Origin: Oryzias latipes
Taxonomy: Eukaryota > Chordata > Actinopteri > Beloniformes > Adrianichthyidae
NCBI RefSeq assembly: GCF_002234675.1
Contig: NC_019876.2
Coordinates: 12,521,245-12,585,244 of the forward strand
DNA length: 64,000 nucleotides
Reading direction: 5' to 3'
Each line of letters begins with the position of its first letter. Positions within the stretch are counted from its first letter, which is position 1. This document shows, in pieces, positions 14,056-27,125 of this stretch. Below the pieces are notes generated by a model. It was not told the origin of the DNA. It worked only from the letters and a program-made list of their open reading frames with translations, and made no database searches. The position numbers and the translations under genes are program-made.

Positions 14056-14373
14056 ATGTCATAGCTAGAATAAGATGAAAGAGCTGAACATTTTCATAGT
14101 CGAACGGTTAAAATAGGTGAAAAATTGTAGAAGGAGTTTAACTGTGAACTTCTGAACGAAAAATTCTCCATGTATTTCAATGGAGCAAAAATTCCCGGAA
14201 AACCTGGAATATCTTAAAAAGTAAAAGGATTTGAAAAACCAAAAGTCATAGCAGAAATAAGATGAAAGAGATGAACATTTTAATAGTAGAATGGTTAAAA
14301 TAGGTTAAAAATTGTAGAAGTAGTTAAACGCCAAAAAACGGCGGAAGATACTATAAGATACGATAATAATAAA

Positions 14374-14407
14374 CTAGAAGGAGCTGCATTTCCAGAAGAA
14401 AATGCAG
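14374..14407 (-). mobile_element. Helitron-like 3' terminus 3
   Basis: CTAG at 14,374-14,377 with the standard stem-loop. The preceding unit lacks the 10-bp palindrome and ends in an AATAATAATAAA tail. Confidence 0.7.
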
Positions 14408-15459
14408 GGTTGAATGCTGTACTGCTGAATGAAAGCTGAATTAGCTGAAGAAATGGCTGAACTGTACTGGAAGAACCATGAAAAGTTAAAAGTGCAAAAG
14501 TCCTAGCAGGAATAAGCTGAAAAAGTTGAACATTGTAATAGTAGAATGGCTGAAATAGGTCAAAATTTGTAGGACTTAAGCATGAAAGCTGAAATTGTTG
14601 AAAAAAGGGCTGAATTGTTGAAAATTTGAAGATGTTGCTAAAATGGCTAAAAGTACTAGCATTGGAATCAGCATCATCAACTGACTCCAAAAAACACGTT
14701 GTTTGAGAGTATTATATTGGTAAAAGCTACATGTTCTAAGTTGATAGAAAATCCACTCTTTTCAAAATGGCGGCTTTTCTATTGATTTTATCTCCATAGC
14801 AACCATTTTATGTTTGGGTCGCCTGGAGATGAGGAACAAATCAACGTCGGTTTCAGATGAATCGGAAAAAGTAAACTTTTGGACGTCCTTAGCAACGAGC
14901 TTTGTTTGCTAACCACGCCCACATTCCTTATATGTCCAGATCCAGTGAATTTCAATATGTTCAGTTCCAGCCATGGTTGAAGTTTATTGCAACATTTGCT
15001 TCAGATATGGTCAGAATATGCCCACCAAACAGTAAGTTGTGTTGCCATCCCATAATAATTTCAAAACGTATGTTGAAGTCCAAAGCCTTGTGGGCATTTC
15101 AATGTTTGAACGGTGCCTCTAGCTGAAAGCTTGTTAAAGTTATGATGCTTGAAAGCAACAAAGGTTTACAAGGATTCTCCATGTATTTATATGAAGCAAA
15201 AATCTTGGAAAATCCTGGAAAATCTTGGAATATCTTGAAAAGTTCAAAGATTTGAAAGACTAAAAGTCGTAGCTGAAAGGAATAAGCTGAAAGGGTTGAA
15301 CATTGTAATAGTAGAAGGATTAAAATACGTGAAAGTTTGAAGAAGTTTAAAATTGCCTCACATTTTGGCACAAAATGGCCGCCAAACTGTAGGTGGTGTT
15401 GCCATCCCATAATAATTTTGAACTTTATGTTGAAGTCCAAAACCTTGTGAACATTTCAA

Positions 15460-16270
15460 TATTTGAACGGTGTCTCTAGCCAAAAGAATGTTAAAGTTAC
15501 AATTGTTTAAAGAAGCAAAGGTGTGGCCAATGGAGCAAAAACATTGGAAAATCTGGGAATATCCGGGAATATCTGGAAAAGTTCAAAGATTTGAAGGACC
15601 AAAGTCATAGCTGAAAGGAATAAGCTGAAAGGGTTGAACATTGTAATAGTAGAATGGTAAAAATAGGTGAAAGTTTGAAGAAGTTTAAAATTGCCTCACA
15701 TTTTGGCACAAAATGGCCGCCAAACTGTAGGTGGTGTTGCCATCCCATAATAATTTTGAACCTTATGTTGAAGTCCAAAACCTTGTGAACATTTCAATAT
15801 TTGAACGGTGTCTCTAGCCAAAAGAATGTTAAAGTTACAATTGTTTAAAGAAGCAAAGGTGTGGCCAATGGAGCAAAAAGATTGGAAAATCTGGGAATTT
15901 CCGGGAATATCTGGAAAAGTTCAAGGATTTGAAGGACCAAAAGTCATAGCTGAAAGGAATAAGCTGAAAAGGTTGAACATTGTAATAGTAGAATGGTAAA
16001 AATAGGTGAAAGTTTGAAGAAGTTTAAAATTGCCTCACATTTTGGCACAAAATGGCCGCCAATTTGTAGGTGGTGTTGCCATCCCATAATAATTTTTAAA
16101 CCTTATGTTGAAGTCCAAAACCTTGTGAACATTTCAATATTTGAACGGTGTCTCTAGCCAAAAGAATGTTAAAGTTACAATTGTTTAAAGAAGCAAAGGT
16201 GTGGCCAATGGAGCAAAAAGATTGGAAAATCCGGGAATATCCGGGAATATCTGGAAAAGTTCAAGGATTT
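15460..16270. repeat. 340-bp monomer block C (3 copies)
   Basis: Copies begin near 15,470, 15,808 and 16,148. The block and its flanks match block A and flanks at a constant offset of 3,858-3,860 bp, so a segment of about 3.4-3.8 kb was duplicated in tandem recently. Confidence 0.9.
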
Positions 16271-16647
16271 GATGGACAAAATGTCATAGCTAGAATAAAA
16301 TGAAAGACCTGAACATTTTCATAGTCAAACGGTTAAAATAGGTGAAAAATTGTAGAAGGAGTTTAACTGTGAACTTCTGAACGAAAAATTCTCCATGTAT
16401 TTCAATGGAGCAAAAATTCCCGGAAAACCTGGAATATCTTAAAAAGTAAAAGGATATGAAAAACCAAAAGTCATAGCACAAATAAGCAGAAAGAGCTGAA
16501 CATTTTAAAAGTTGAATGGTTATAATCGGTTAAAAATTGTAGAAGGAGTTAAGCGGCGAAAAACGGCGGAAGATAGGTGTAAAGAATAATAATAAATAAA
16601 GAGAAACAGGAAAACAAAGGGTTGAATGCTTTACAGCATTCAACCAA

Positions 16648-16681
16648 CTAGAAGGAGCTGCATTTCCAGAAGAAAATGCAG
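16648..16681 (-). mobile_element. Helitron-like 3' terminus 4
   Basis: CTAG at 16,648-16,651 with the standard stem-loop; it is preceded by the palindrome at 16,620-16,645. This is the duplicate of terminus 2 at +3,858 bp. Confidence 0.7.
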
Positions 16682-17090
16682 GGTTGAATGCTGTATTGCT
16701 GAAAGAAAGCTTAATGTGTAAAATAAATGGCTGAACTGAGCTGAAAGAGATCAACATTTTAAAAGTAAAATGGTTAAAAAAAGTAAAAACCTGTAAAAGA
16801 AGTTAAGCACAAGAATTCCCTATGCATTTTAATGGAGCAAAAATCCTGGAAAATCTTGGAATATCTTGAAAAGTTCAAAGATTTGAAAGACTAAAAGTCG
16901 TAGCTGAAAGGAATAAGCTGAAAGGGTTGAACATTGTAATAGTAGAAGGATTAAACTACGTGAAAGTTTGAAGAAGTTTAAAATTGCCTCACATTTTGGC
17001 ACAAAATGGCCGCCAAACTGTAGGTGGTGTTGCCATCCCATAATAATTTTGAACGTTATGTTGAAGTCCAAAACCTTGTGAACATTTCAA

Positions 17091-17900
17091 TATTTGAACG
17101 GTGTCTCTAGCCAAAAGAATGTTAAAGTTACAATTGTTTAAAGAAGCAAAGGTGTGGCCAATGGAGCAAAAAGATTGGAAAATCTGGGAATATCCGGGAA
17201 TATCTGGAAAAGTTCAAGGATTTGAAGGACCAAAAGTCATAGCTGAAAGGAATAAGCTGAAAGGGTTGAACATTGTAATAGTAGAATGGTAAAAATAGGT
17301 GAAAGTTTGAAGAAGTTTAAAATTGCCTCACATTTTGGCACAAAATGGCCGCCAAACTGTAGGTGGTGTAACCATCCCATAATAATTTTGAACCTTATGT
17401 TGAAGTCCAAAACCTTGTGAACATTTCAATATTTGAACGGTGTCTCTAGCCAAAAGAATGTTAAAGTTACAATTGTTTAAAGAAGCAAAGGTGTGGCCAA
17501 TGGAGCAAAAAGATTGGAAAATCTGGGAATTTCCGGGAATATCTGGAAAAGTTCAAGGATTTGAAGGACCAAAAGTCATAGCTGAAAGGAATAAGCTGAA
17601 AAGGTTGAACATTGTAATAGTAGAATGGTAAAAATAGGTGAAAGTTTGAAGAAGTTTAAAATTGCCTCACATTTTGGCACAAAATGGCCGCCAATTTGTA
17701 GGTGGTGTTGCCATCCCATAATAATTTTTAAACCTTATGTTGAAGTCCAAAACCTTGTGAACATTTCAATATTTGAACGGTGTCTCTAGCCAAAAGAATG
17801 TTAAAGTTACAATTGTTTAAAGAAGCAAAGGTGTGGCCAATGGAGCAAAAAGATTGGAAAATCCGGGAATATCCGGGAATATCTGGAAAAGTTCAAGGAT
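17091..17900. repeat. 340-bp monomer block D (3 copies)
   Basis: Copies begin near 17,101, 17,440 and 17,780. This is the +3,858-bp duplicate of block B. Confidence 0.9.
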
Positions 17901-18224
17901 TTGATGGACAAAATGTCATAGCTAGAATAAAATGAAAGACCTGAACATTTTCATAGTCAAACGGTTAAAATAGGTGAAAAATTGTAGAAGGAGTTTAACT
18001 GTGAACTTCTGAACGAAAAATTCTCCATGTATTTCAATGGAGCAAAAATTCCCGGAAAACCTGGAATATCTTAAAAAGTAAAAGGATATGAAAAACCAAA
18101 AGTCATAGCACAAATAAGCAGAAAGAGCTGAACATTTTAAAAGTTGAATGGTTACAATCGGTTAAAAATTGTAGAAGGAGTTAAGCGGCGAAAAACGGCG
18201 GAAGATAGGTGTAAAGAATAATAA

Positions 18225-18258
18225 CTAGAAGGAGCTGCATTTCCAGAAGAAAATGCAG
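18225..18258 (-). mobile_element. Helitron-like 3' terminus 5
   Basis: CTAG at 18,225-18,228 with the standard stem-loop. The unit beginning here (to about 20,078) lacks the 340-bp monomer and carries a different internal segment. Confidence 0.7.
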
Positions 18259-20078
18259 GGTTGAATGCTGTATTGCTGAATGAAAGCAGAAATATGATGA
18301 AAAAGCTGAACATTGTAAAAGTAGAATGTCTAAAATAGGTCAAACATTGTAGAAGGAGTTAAGCATGAAAGCTAAAAAATTGTTGAAAAAAAGGCTGAAA
18401 TGTCCTGGAAAATCCTGGAATATTTTGAAAAATTAAAGGACCAAAAGTCAAAGGTGAACATTGTAAAAGTAGAATGACCAAAACAGGTCAAAATTTGTAG
18501 ACGGAGTTAAGCATGAAAGCTGAAATTGTTGAAAAAATGGATGTACTGTTGAAAATTTGAAGATGATGCTAAATTGGCTAAAAGTGCTAGCATCAGCATC
18601 ATCAACTGACTCAAAAAACCACATTGTTTAAGAGTATCATATTGGTAAAAGCTACATGTTCTAAGTTGACAGAAAATCCACTTTTTTTCAAAATGGCGGC
18701 TTTTCTATTAATTTTATCTCCATAGCAACCATTTTACGTTTGGGTCGGCATGGGATGACGAACAAATCGACGTCAGTTTCAGACAAATCGGTAAAAGTAA
18801 ACCTTTGGACGTCCTTAGCAACGAAGTTTGTTGGCTAACCACGCCCACATTCCTTATATGTCCAGATCCAGTGAATTTCAATCTGTTCAGTTCCAGCCAT
18901 GGATTAAGTTTATTGCAATATTTGCTTCAGATTTTGTCATAAAAAGGCCACCAACAGTAGGTTGTGTCGACATCCCATAATGATTTCTAAACGTATTTAA
19001 TAGTCCAAAGCCTTGTGATCATTTTAATGTTTGAATGGTGTCTCTAGCTACAAGTATGTTGAAGTTATATTTGTTTAAAGAAACAAAGGCTTCAGATTTG
19101 AAAAACACAAAATGGCTACCAAACAGACTCCATCCCATAATGACTTCAAACCTTGATGTTATAATCCAAAGCACCAATCATTTGACAATAAAAATGGAGT
19201 CACGTCATGCAGCAAGAGATATTCTGGCAAATGCAGAGCCTCAAGATCAATTCTCTCAACTATGCATGTGCCATTAGTCTTTGCACACACATCCATGTAT
19301 AATGGAGAGTTATAATGATCATCAGCTAGCTAGCTAGTTGAATGATACAGCAATATATTTTCATTGAACCACTAACTTGTGTGGTGCAAAAACATGATAG
19401 TCACTTCTCGTAACAGCCACCTAACTCATGGTTTGGGAATCAACACTTTCCCATGAGCCTTCACTTTTGAAAAGTCGAAAGATTTGAAGGACCAAAAGTG
19501 GTGGTAAAAAAAATTTTGGAGGTAAAAAAATTGTAAAATGAGTTAAACAAGGCCTGAAATTATTGAAAAAATGGCTGAATTAATGAAAATTTGAAGATTT
19601 GAAGGAAAGGAATGAGCTGAACTGTTTCATACAATGGTTAAAGTAAGTAAAAACCTGTAAAAGAAGTTAAGCACAAGGATTCTCTATGTATTTTAATGGA
19701 GCAAAAAATCCTGGAAAATCCTAGAATATCTTAAAAAGTTTAATGATTTGAATGACCAAAAGTAATAACTGTAATAAGTTGAAAGAGCTCAACATTTTAA
19801 AAGTGAAATGGTAAAAAAAATTTAAGTGTCCGAACCTGGTGTCGAACCCGGAACCTCATGTACCATAACTTCCCAATGCATTTTAATAGGGCAAAAATTC
19901 CCGGAAAAACTGGAATATCTTAAAAAGTAAAAGGATTTGAAAAACCAAAAGTCATAGCAATAATAAGCTGAAAGAGCTGAACATTTTAAAAGTTGAATGG
20001 TTAAAATCGGTTAAAAATTGTAGAAGTAGTTAAGTGTCAAAAAACGGCGGAAGATAGTATAAATAATAATAATAATAA

Positions 20079-20112
20079 CTAGAAGGAGCTGCATTTCCAG
20101 AAGAAAATGCAG
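20079..20112 (-). mobile_element. Helitron-like 3' terminus 6
   Basis: CTAG at 20,079-20,082 with the standard stem-loop, after an (AAT)n tail. Confidence 0.7.
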
Positions 20113-21923
20113 GGTTGAATGCTGTATTGCTGAATGAAAGCAGAAATATGATGAAAAAGCTGAACATTGTAAAAGTAGAATGTCTAAAATAGGTCAAACA
20201 TTGTAGAAGGAGTTAAGCATGAAAGCTGAAATTGTTCAAAAAAAATGGCTGAACTGCCTGCAAAATCCTGAAATATTTTGAAAAGTTAAAGGACCACAAG
20301 TCAAAGGTGAACATTGTAAAAGTAGAATGACCAAAACAGGTCAAAATTTGTAGACGGAGTTAAGCATGAAAGCTGAAATTGTTGAAAAAATGGATGTACT
20401 GTTGAAAATTTGAAGATGATGCTAAAATGGCTGAAAGTGCTAGCATCAGCATCATCAACTGACTCAAAAAACCAAATTGTTTAAGAGTATCATATTGGTA
20501 AAAGCCACATGTTCTAAGTTGACAGAAAATCCACTTTTTTCAAAATGGCGGCTTTTCTATTAATTTTATCTCCATAGCAACCATTTTACGTTTGGGTCGG
20601 CATGGGATGACGAACAAATCGACGTCAGTTTCAGACAAATCGGAAAAAGTAAACCTTTGGACGTCCTTAGCAACGAAGTTTGTTGGCTAACCACGCCCAC
20701 ATTCCTTATATGTCCAGATCCAGTGAATTTCAATATGTTCAGTTCCAGCCATGGATGAAGTTAATTGCAATATTTGCTTCAGATTTTGTCATAAAAAGGC
20801 CACCAACAGTAGGTTGTGTCGACATCCCATAATGATTTCTAAACGTATTTTATAGTCCAAAGCCTTGTGATCATTTTAGTGTTTGAACGGTGTCTCTAGC
20901 TACAAATATGTGGAAGTTATATTGGTTGAAAGAAACAGAGGTTTCAAATTTGAAAAACACAAAATGGCTGCCAAATAGTCTCCATCCCACAATGACGTCA
21001 AACCTAGATGTTGTACTCCAAAGCACTAATCATTTGACAGTAAAAGTGGAGCCACATCCTGCAGCAGGAGATATTCTGGCATATGCAGAGCTTCAAGATC
21101 AATTCTCTCAACTATGCATTTGCCATAACTTTTTGCAAACACATCCTTGTATAATGGAGAGATATATTGATCATCAGCTAGCTAGCTGAATGATACAGCA
21201 TTATATTTTCATTTAACCACTAACTTATGTGGTGCAAAAACATCATAGTCACTTCTCGTAACAGCCACCTAACTCATGGTTTGGGAATCAACACTTTCCC
21301 ATGAGCCTTCACTTTTGAAAAGTCGCAGGATTTGAAGGACCAAAAGTGGTGGTAAAAAAAAATTTTGGAGGTAAAAAATTGTAAAAGGAGTTAAACAAGG
21401 CCTGAAATTATTGAAAAAATGGCTGAATTAATGAAAATTTGAAGATTTGAAGGAAAGGAATGAGCTGAACTGTTTCATACAATGGTTAAAGTAAGTAAAA
21501 ACCTGTAAAAGAAGTTAAGCACAAGGATTCTCTATGTATTTTAATGGAGCCAAAAATCCTGGAAAATCCTGGAATATCTTAAAAAGTTCAATGATTTGAA
21601 TGACCAAAAGTAATAACTGTATTAAGTTGAAAGAGTTGAACATTTTAAAAGTAAAATGGTAAAAAATTTTGAAGCGTCCGAACCGGGTGTCGAACCGGGC
21701 GCCTCGTGCATCATAACTTCCCAATGCATTTTAATAGGGCAAAAATTCCCGGAAAAACTGGAATATCTTAAAAAGTAAAAGGATTAGAAGTACCAAAAGT
21801 CATAGCAATAATAAGCTGAAAAAGCTGAACATTTTAAAAGTTGAATGGTAAAAATCGGTTAAAAATTGTAGAAGTAGTTAAGTGTCAAAAAACGGCGGAA
21901 GATAGTATAAATAATAATAATAA

Positions 21924-21957
21924 CTAGAAGGAGCTGCATTTCCAGAAGAAAATGCAG
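21924..21957 (-). mobile_element. Helitron-like 3' terminus 7
   Basis: CTAG at 21,924-21,927 with the standard stem-loop, after an (AAT)n tail. Confidence 0.7.
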
Positions 21958-23011
21958 GGTTGAATGCTGTACTGCTGAATGAAAGCTGAATTAGCTGAAG
22001 AAATGGCTTAACTGTACTGGGAAAACCTTGAAAAGTTAAATGTGCAAAAGTCCTAGCAGGAATAAGATGAAAAAGTTGAACATTGTAATAGTAGAATGGC
22101 TGAAATAGGTCAAAGTTTGTAGAAGGAGTTAAGCATTAAAGCTGAAATTGTTGAAAAAATGGCTGAAGTGTTGAAAATTTGAAGAAGTTGCTAAAATGGC
22201 TAAAAGTACTAGCATTGGAATCAGCATCATCAACTGAATCCAAAAAACACATTGTTTGAGAGTATCATATTGGTAAAACCTACATGTTCTAAGTTGATAG
22301 AAAATCCATTTTTTTCAAAATGGCGGCTTTCTATTAATTTTATCTCCATAGCAACCATTTTACGTTTGGGTCGCCTGGAGATGAGGAACAAATCAACGTC
22401 GGTTTCAGATGAATCGGAAAAAGTAAACTTTTGGACGTCCTTAGCAACGAGCTTTGTTTGCTAACCACGCCCACATTCCTTATATGTCCAGATCCAGTGA
22501 ATTTCAATATGTTCAGTTCCAGCCATGGATGAAGTTTATTGCAACATTTGCTTCAGATTTTGTCAAAAAATGCCCACCAAACAGTAGGTTGTGTTGCCAT
22601 CCCATAATAATTTCAAAACGTATGTTGAAGTCCAAAGCCTTGTGAGCATTTCAATGTTTGAACGGTGCCTCTAGCTGAAAGCTTGTTAAAGTTATAATGC
22701 TTGAAAGCAACAAAGGTTTTCAAGGATTCTACATGTATTTAAATGAAGCAAAAATCTTGGAAAATCCTGGAAAATCTTGGAATATCTTGAAAAGTTCAAA
22801 GATTTGAAAGACTAAAAGTCGTAGCTGAAAGGAATAAGCTGAAAGGGTTGAACATTGTAATAGTAGAAGGATTAAGATACGTGAAAGTTTGAAGAAGTTT
22901 AAAATTGCCTCACATTTTGGCACAAAATGGCCGCCAAACTGTAGGTGGTGTTGCCATCCCATAATAATTTTGAACTTTATGTTGAAGTCCAAAACCTTGT
23001 GAACATTTCAA

Positions 23012-23500
23012 TATTTGAACGGTGTCTCTAGCCAAAAGAATGTTAAAGTTACAATTGTTTAAAGAAGCAAAGGTGTGGCCAATGGAGCAAAAACATTGGA
23101 AAATCTGGGAATATCCGGGAATATCTGGAAAAGTTCAAGGATTTGAAGGACCAAAAGTCATAGCTGAAAGGAATAAGCTGAAAGGGTTGAACATTGTAAT
23201 AGTAGAATGGTAAAAATAGGTGAAAGTTTGAAGAAGTTTAAAATTGCCTCACATTTTGGCACAAAATGGCCGCCAAACTGTAGGTGGTGTTGCCATCCCA
23301 TAATAATTTTGAACCTTATGTTGAAGTCCAAAACCTTGTGAACATTTCAATATTTGAACGGTGTCTCTAGCCAAAAGAATGTTAAAGTTACAATTGTTTA
23401 AAGAAGCAAAGGTGTGGCCAATGGAGCAAAAAGATTGGAAAATTCAGGAATATCCGGGAATATCTGGAAAAGTTCAGGGATTTGAAGGACCAAAATGTCA
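23012..23500. repeat. 340-bp monomer block E (2 copies)
   Basis: Copies start near 23,022 and 23,361. The second diverges at its end into the CAAAATGTCATAGC junction that also closes the other blocks. Confidence 0.88.
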
Positions 23501-23871
23501 TAGCTTGAATAAGATGAAAGAGCTGAACACTTTCATAGTCGAACGGTTAAAATAGGTGAAAAATTGTAGAAGGAGTTTAACTGTGAACTTCTGAACGAAA
23601 AATTCTCCATGTATTTCAATGGAGCAAAAATTCCCGGAAAACCTGGAATATCTTAAAAAGTAAAAGGATTTGAAAAACCAAAAGTCATAGCAGAAATAAG
23701 ATGAAAGAGATGAACATTTTAAAAGTAGAATGGTTAAAATAGGTTAAAAATTGTAGAAGTAGTTAAGTGTCAAAAAACGGCGGAAGATAGTGTAAATAAT
23801 AATAAAGAAATAAAGAGAAACAGGAAAACAAAGGGTTGAATGCTTTACAGCATTCAACCAACTAGAAGAAG

Positions 23872-23905
23872 CTGCATTTCCAGAAGAAAATGCAGGGTTG
23901 AATGC
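23872..23905 (-). mobile_element. Helitron-like 3' terminus 8
   Basis: CTAG at 23,872-23,875 with the standard stem-loop; one base differs after CTAGAAG. It follows the palindrome at 23,834-23,859. Confidence 0.7.
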
Positions 23906-24958
23906 TGTACTGCTGAATGAAAGCTGAATTAGCTGAAGAAATGGCTTAACTGTTCTGGAAAAACCTTGAAAAGTTAAACATGCAAAAGTCCTAGCAGGAA
24001 TAAGATGAAAAAGTTGAACATTGTAATAGTAGAATGGTTAAAATAGGTCAAAGTTTGTAGAAGGAGTTAAGCATTAAATCTGAAATTGTTAAAAAATGGC
24101 TGAACTGTTGAAAATGTAAAGATGTTGCTAATATGGCTAAAAGTGCTAGCATTGGAATCAGCATTATCAACTGACTCCAAAAAACACATTGTTTGAGAGT
24201 ATCATATTGGTAAAAGCTACATGTTCTAAGTTGATAGAAAATCCACTTTTTTCAAAATGGCGGCTTTCTATTAATTTTATCTCCATAGCAACCATTTTAC
24301 GTTTGGGTCGCCTGGGGATGACGAACAAATCGACGTCAGTTTCAGACAAATCGGAAAAAGTAAACCTTTGGACGTCCTTAGCAACGAAGTTTGTTTGCTA
24401 ACCACGCCCACATTCCTTATATGTCCAGATCCAGTGAATTTCAATATGTTCCGTTCCAGCCATGGATGAAGTTTATTGCAATATTTGCTTCAGATTTTGT
24501 CAAAAAATGCCCACCAAACAGTAGGTTGTGTTGCCATCCCATAATAATTTCAAAACGTATGTTGAACTCCAAAGCCTTGTGAGCATTTCAATGTTTGAAC
24601 GGTGCCTCTAGCTGAAAGCATGTTAAAGTTATAATGCTTGAAAGCAACAAAGGTTTTCAAGGATTCTCCATGTATTTAAATGAAGCAAAAATCTTGGAAA
24701 ATCCTGGAAAATCTTGGAATATCTTGGAATATCTTGAAAAGTTCAAAGATTTGAAAGACTAAAAGTCGTAGCTGAAAGGAATAAGATGAAAGGGTTGAAC
24801 ATTGTAATAGTAGAATGGTAAAAATAGGTGAAAGTTTGAAGAAGTTTAAAATTGCCTCACATTTTGGCACAAAATGGCCGCCAAACTGTAGGTGGTGTTG
24901 CCATCCCATAACAATTTTGAGCCTTAAGTTGAAGTCCAAAACCTTGTGAACATTTCAA

Positions 24959-25790
24959 TATTTGAACGGTGTCTCTAGCCAAAAGAATGTTAAAGTTACA
25001 ATTGTTTAAAGAAGCAAAGGTGTGGCCAATGGAGCAAAAAGATTGGAAAATCTGGGAATATCCGGGAATATCTGGAAAAGTTCAAGGATTTGAAGGACCA
25101 AAAGTCATAGCTGAAAGGAATAAGATGAAAGGGTTGAACATTGTAATAGTAGAATGGTAAAAATAGGTGAAAGTTTGAAGAAGTTTAAAATTGCCTCACA
25201 TTTTGGCACAAAATGGCCGCCAAACTGTAGGTGGTGTTGCCATCCCATAATAATTTTGAACCTTATGTTAAAGTCCAAAACCTTGTGAACATTTCAATAT
25301 TTGAACGGTGTCTCTAGCCAAAAGAATGTTAAAGTTACAATTGTTTAAAGAAGCAAAGGTGTGGCCAATGGAGCAAAAACATTGGAAAATTCAGGAATAT
25401 CCGGGAATAAATGGAAAAGTTCAGGGATTTGAAGGACCAAAAGTCATAGCTGAAAGGAATAAGATGAAAGGGTTGAACATTGTAATAGTAGAATGGTAAA
25501 AATAGGTGAAAGTTTGAAGAAGTTTAAAATTGCCTCACATTTTGGCACAAAATGGCCGCCAAACTGTAGGTGGTGTTGCCATCCCATAATAATTTTGAAC
25601 CTTATGTTAAAGTCCAAAACCTTGTGAACATTTCAATATTTGAACGGTGTCTCTAGCCAAAAGAATGTTAAAGTTACAATTGTTTAAAGAAGCAAAGGTG
25701 TGGCCAATGGAGCAAAAACATTGGAAAATTCAGGAATATCCGGGAATAAATGGAAAAGTTCAGGGATTTGAAGAACCAAAATGTCATAGC
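24959..25790. repeat. 340-bp monomer block F (3 copies)
   Basis: Copies start near 24,969, 25,308 and 25,648. The last two share GGGAATAAATGG in place of GGGAATATCTGG, so they arose from each other locally rather than from blocks A-D. Confidence 0.9.
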
Positions 25791-26202
25791 TAGAATAAGA
25801 TGAAAGAGCTGAACATTTTCATAGTCGAACGGTTAAAATAGGTGAAAAATTGTAGAAGGAGTTTAACAGTGAACTTCTGCACGAAAAATTCTCCATGTAT
25901 TTCAATGGAGCAAAAATTCCCGGAAAACCTGGAATATCTTAAAAAGTAAAAGGATTTGAAAAACCAAAAGTCATAGCACAAATAAGCAGAAAGATCTGAA
26001 AATTTTAAAAGTTGAATGGTTACAATCGGTTAAAAATTGTAGAAGGAGTTAAGCGGCGAAAAACGGCGGAAGATAGGTGTAAGGAATAATAATAAATAAA
26101 GAGAAACAGGAAAACAAAGGGTTGAATGCTTTACAGCATTCAACCAATAAATAAAGAGAAACAGGAAAACAAAGGGTTGAATGCTTTACAGCATTCAACC
26201 AA

Positions 26203-26236
26203 CTAGAAGGAGCTGCATTTCCAGAAGAAAATGCAG
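26203..26236 (-). mobile_element. Helitron-like 3' terminus 9
   Basis: CTAG at 26,203-26,206 with the standard stem-loop. Two tandem copies of the roughly 55-bp palindrome unit precede it (26,120-26,145 and 26,175-26,200). Confidence 0.7.
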
Positions 26237-26645
26237 GGTTGAATGCTGTATTGCTGAAAGAAAGCTTAATGTGTAAAATAAATGGCTGAACTGAGCTGAA
26301 AGAGATCAACATTTTAAAAGTAAAATGGTTAAAAAAAGTAAAAACCTGTAAAAGAAGTTAAGCACAAGAATTCCCTATGCATTTTAATGGAGCAAAAATC
26401 CTGGAAAATCTTGGAATATCTTGAAAAGTTCAAAGATTTGAAAGACTAAAAGTCGTAGCTGAAAGGAATAAGCTGAAAGGGTTGAACATTGTAATAGTAG
26501 AAGGATTAAACTACGTGAAAGTTTGAAGAAGTTTAAAATTGCCTCACATTTTGGCACAAAATGGCCGCCAAACTGTAGGTGGTGTTGCCATCCCATAATA
26601 ATTTTGAACGTTATGTTGAAGTCCAAAACCTTGTGAACATTTCAA

Positions 26646-27125
26646 TATTTGAACGGTGTCTCTAGCCAAAAGAATGTTAAAGTTACAATTGTTTAAAGAA
26701 GCAAAGGTGTGGCCAATGGAGCAAAAAGATTGGAAAATCTGGGAATATCCGGGAATATCTGGAAAAGTTCAAGGATTTGAAGGACCAAAAGTCATAGCTG
26801 AAAGGAATAAGATGAAAGGGTTGAACATTGTAATAGTAGAATGGTAAAAATAGGTGAAAGTTTGAAGAAGTTTAAAATTGCCTCACATTTTGGCACAAAA
26901 TGGCCGCCAAACTGTAGGTGGTGTAACCATCCCATAATAATTTTGAACCTTATGTTGAAGTCCAAAACCTTGTGAACATTTCAATATTTGAACGGTGTCC
27001 CTAGCCAAAAGAATGTTAAAGTTACAATTGTTTAAAGAAGCAAAGGTGTGGCCAATGGAGCAAAAAGATTGGAAAATTCAGGAATATCCGGGAATAAATG
27101 GAAAAGTTCAGGGATTTGAAGGACC
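26646..27125. repeat. 340-bp monomer block G (2 copies)
   Basis: Copies start near 26,656 and 26,995. The surrounding sequence from about 26,200 to 26,900 closely matches 12,790-13,440. Confidence 0.88.

Larger units (their letters stand above)
18225..21923 (-). repeat. pair of 1.85 kb variant units without the 340-bp monomer
   Basis: Two consecutive units (18,225-20,078 and 20,079-21,923) share an internal stretch absent from the others: the segment at 19,020-19,460 is repeated at 20,875-21,310. It includes a TCAGCTAGCTAGCT run and a part ending in CCATGAGCCTTCAC. Copies are diverged by scattered substitutions, more than the 3.86-kb duplicates, so this duplication is older. The unit-specific stretch could be captured host sequence, as Helitrons often acquire; its source is not recognised. 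Confidence 0.7.

Noticed and set aside
19840-19860. tRNA T-arm-like GGTGTCGAACCCGGAACC (also near 21,675)
   Set aside because: No anticodon arm or acceptor stem around it; it is part of the repeat unit.
11308-26626. Repeated 80-113-codon minus-strand frames (MDFNIKFKIIMGWQHHLQFG type)
   Set aside because: Antisense reading of the same repeat units.
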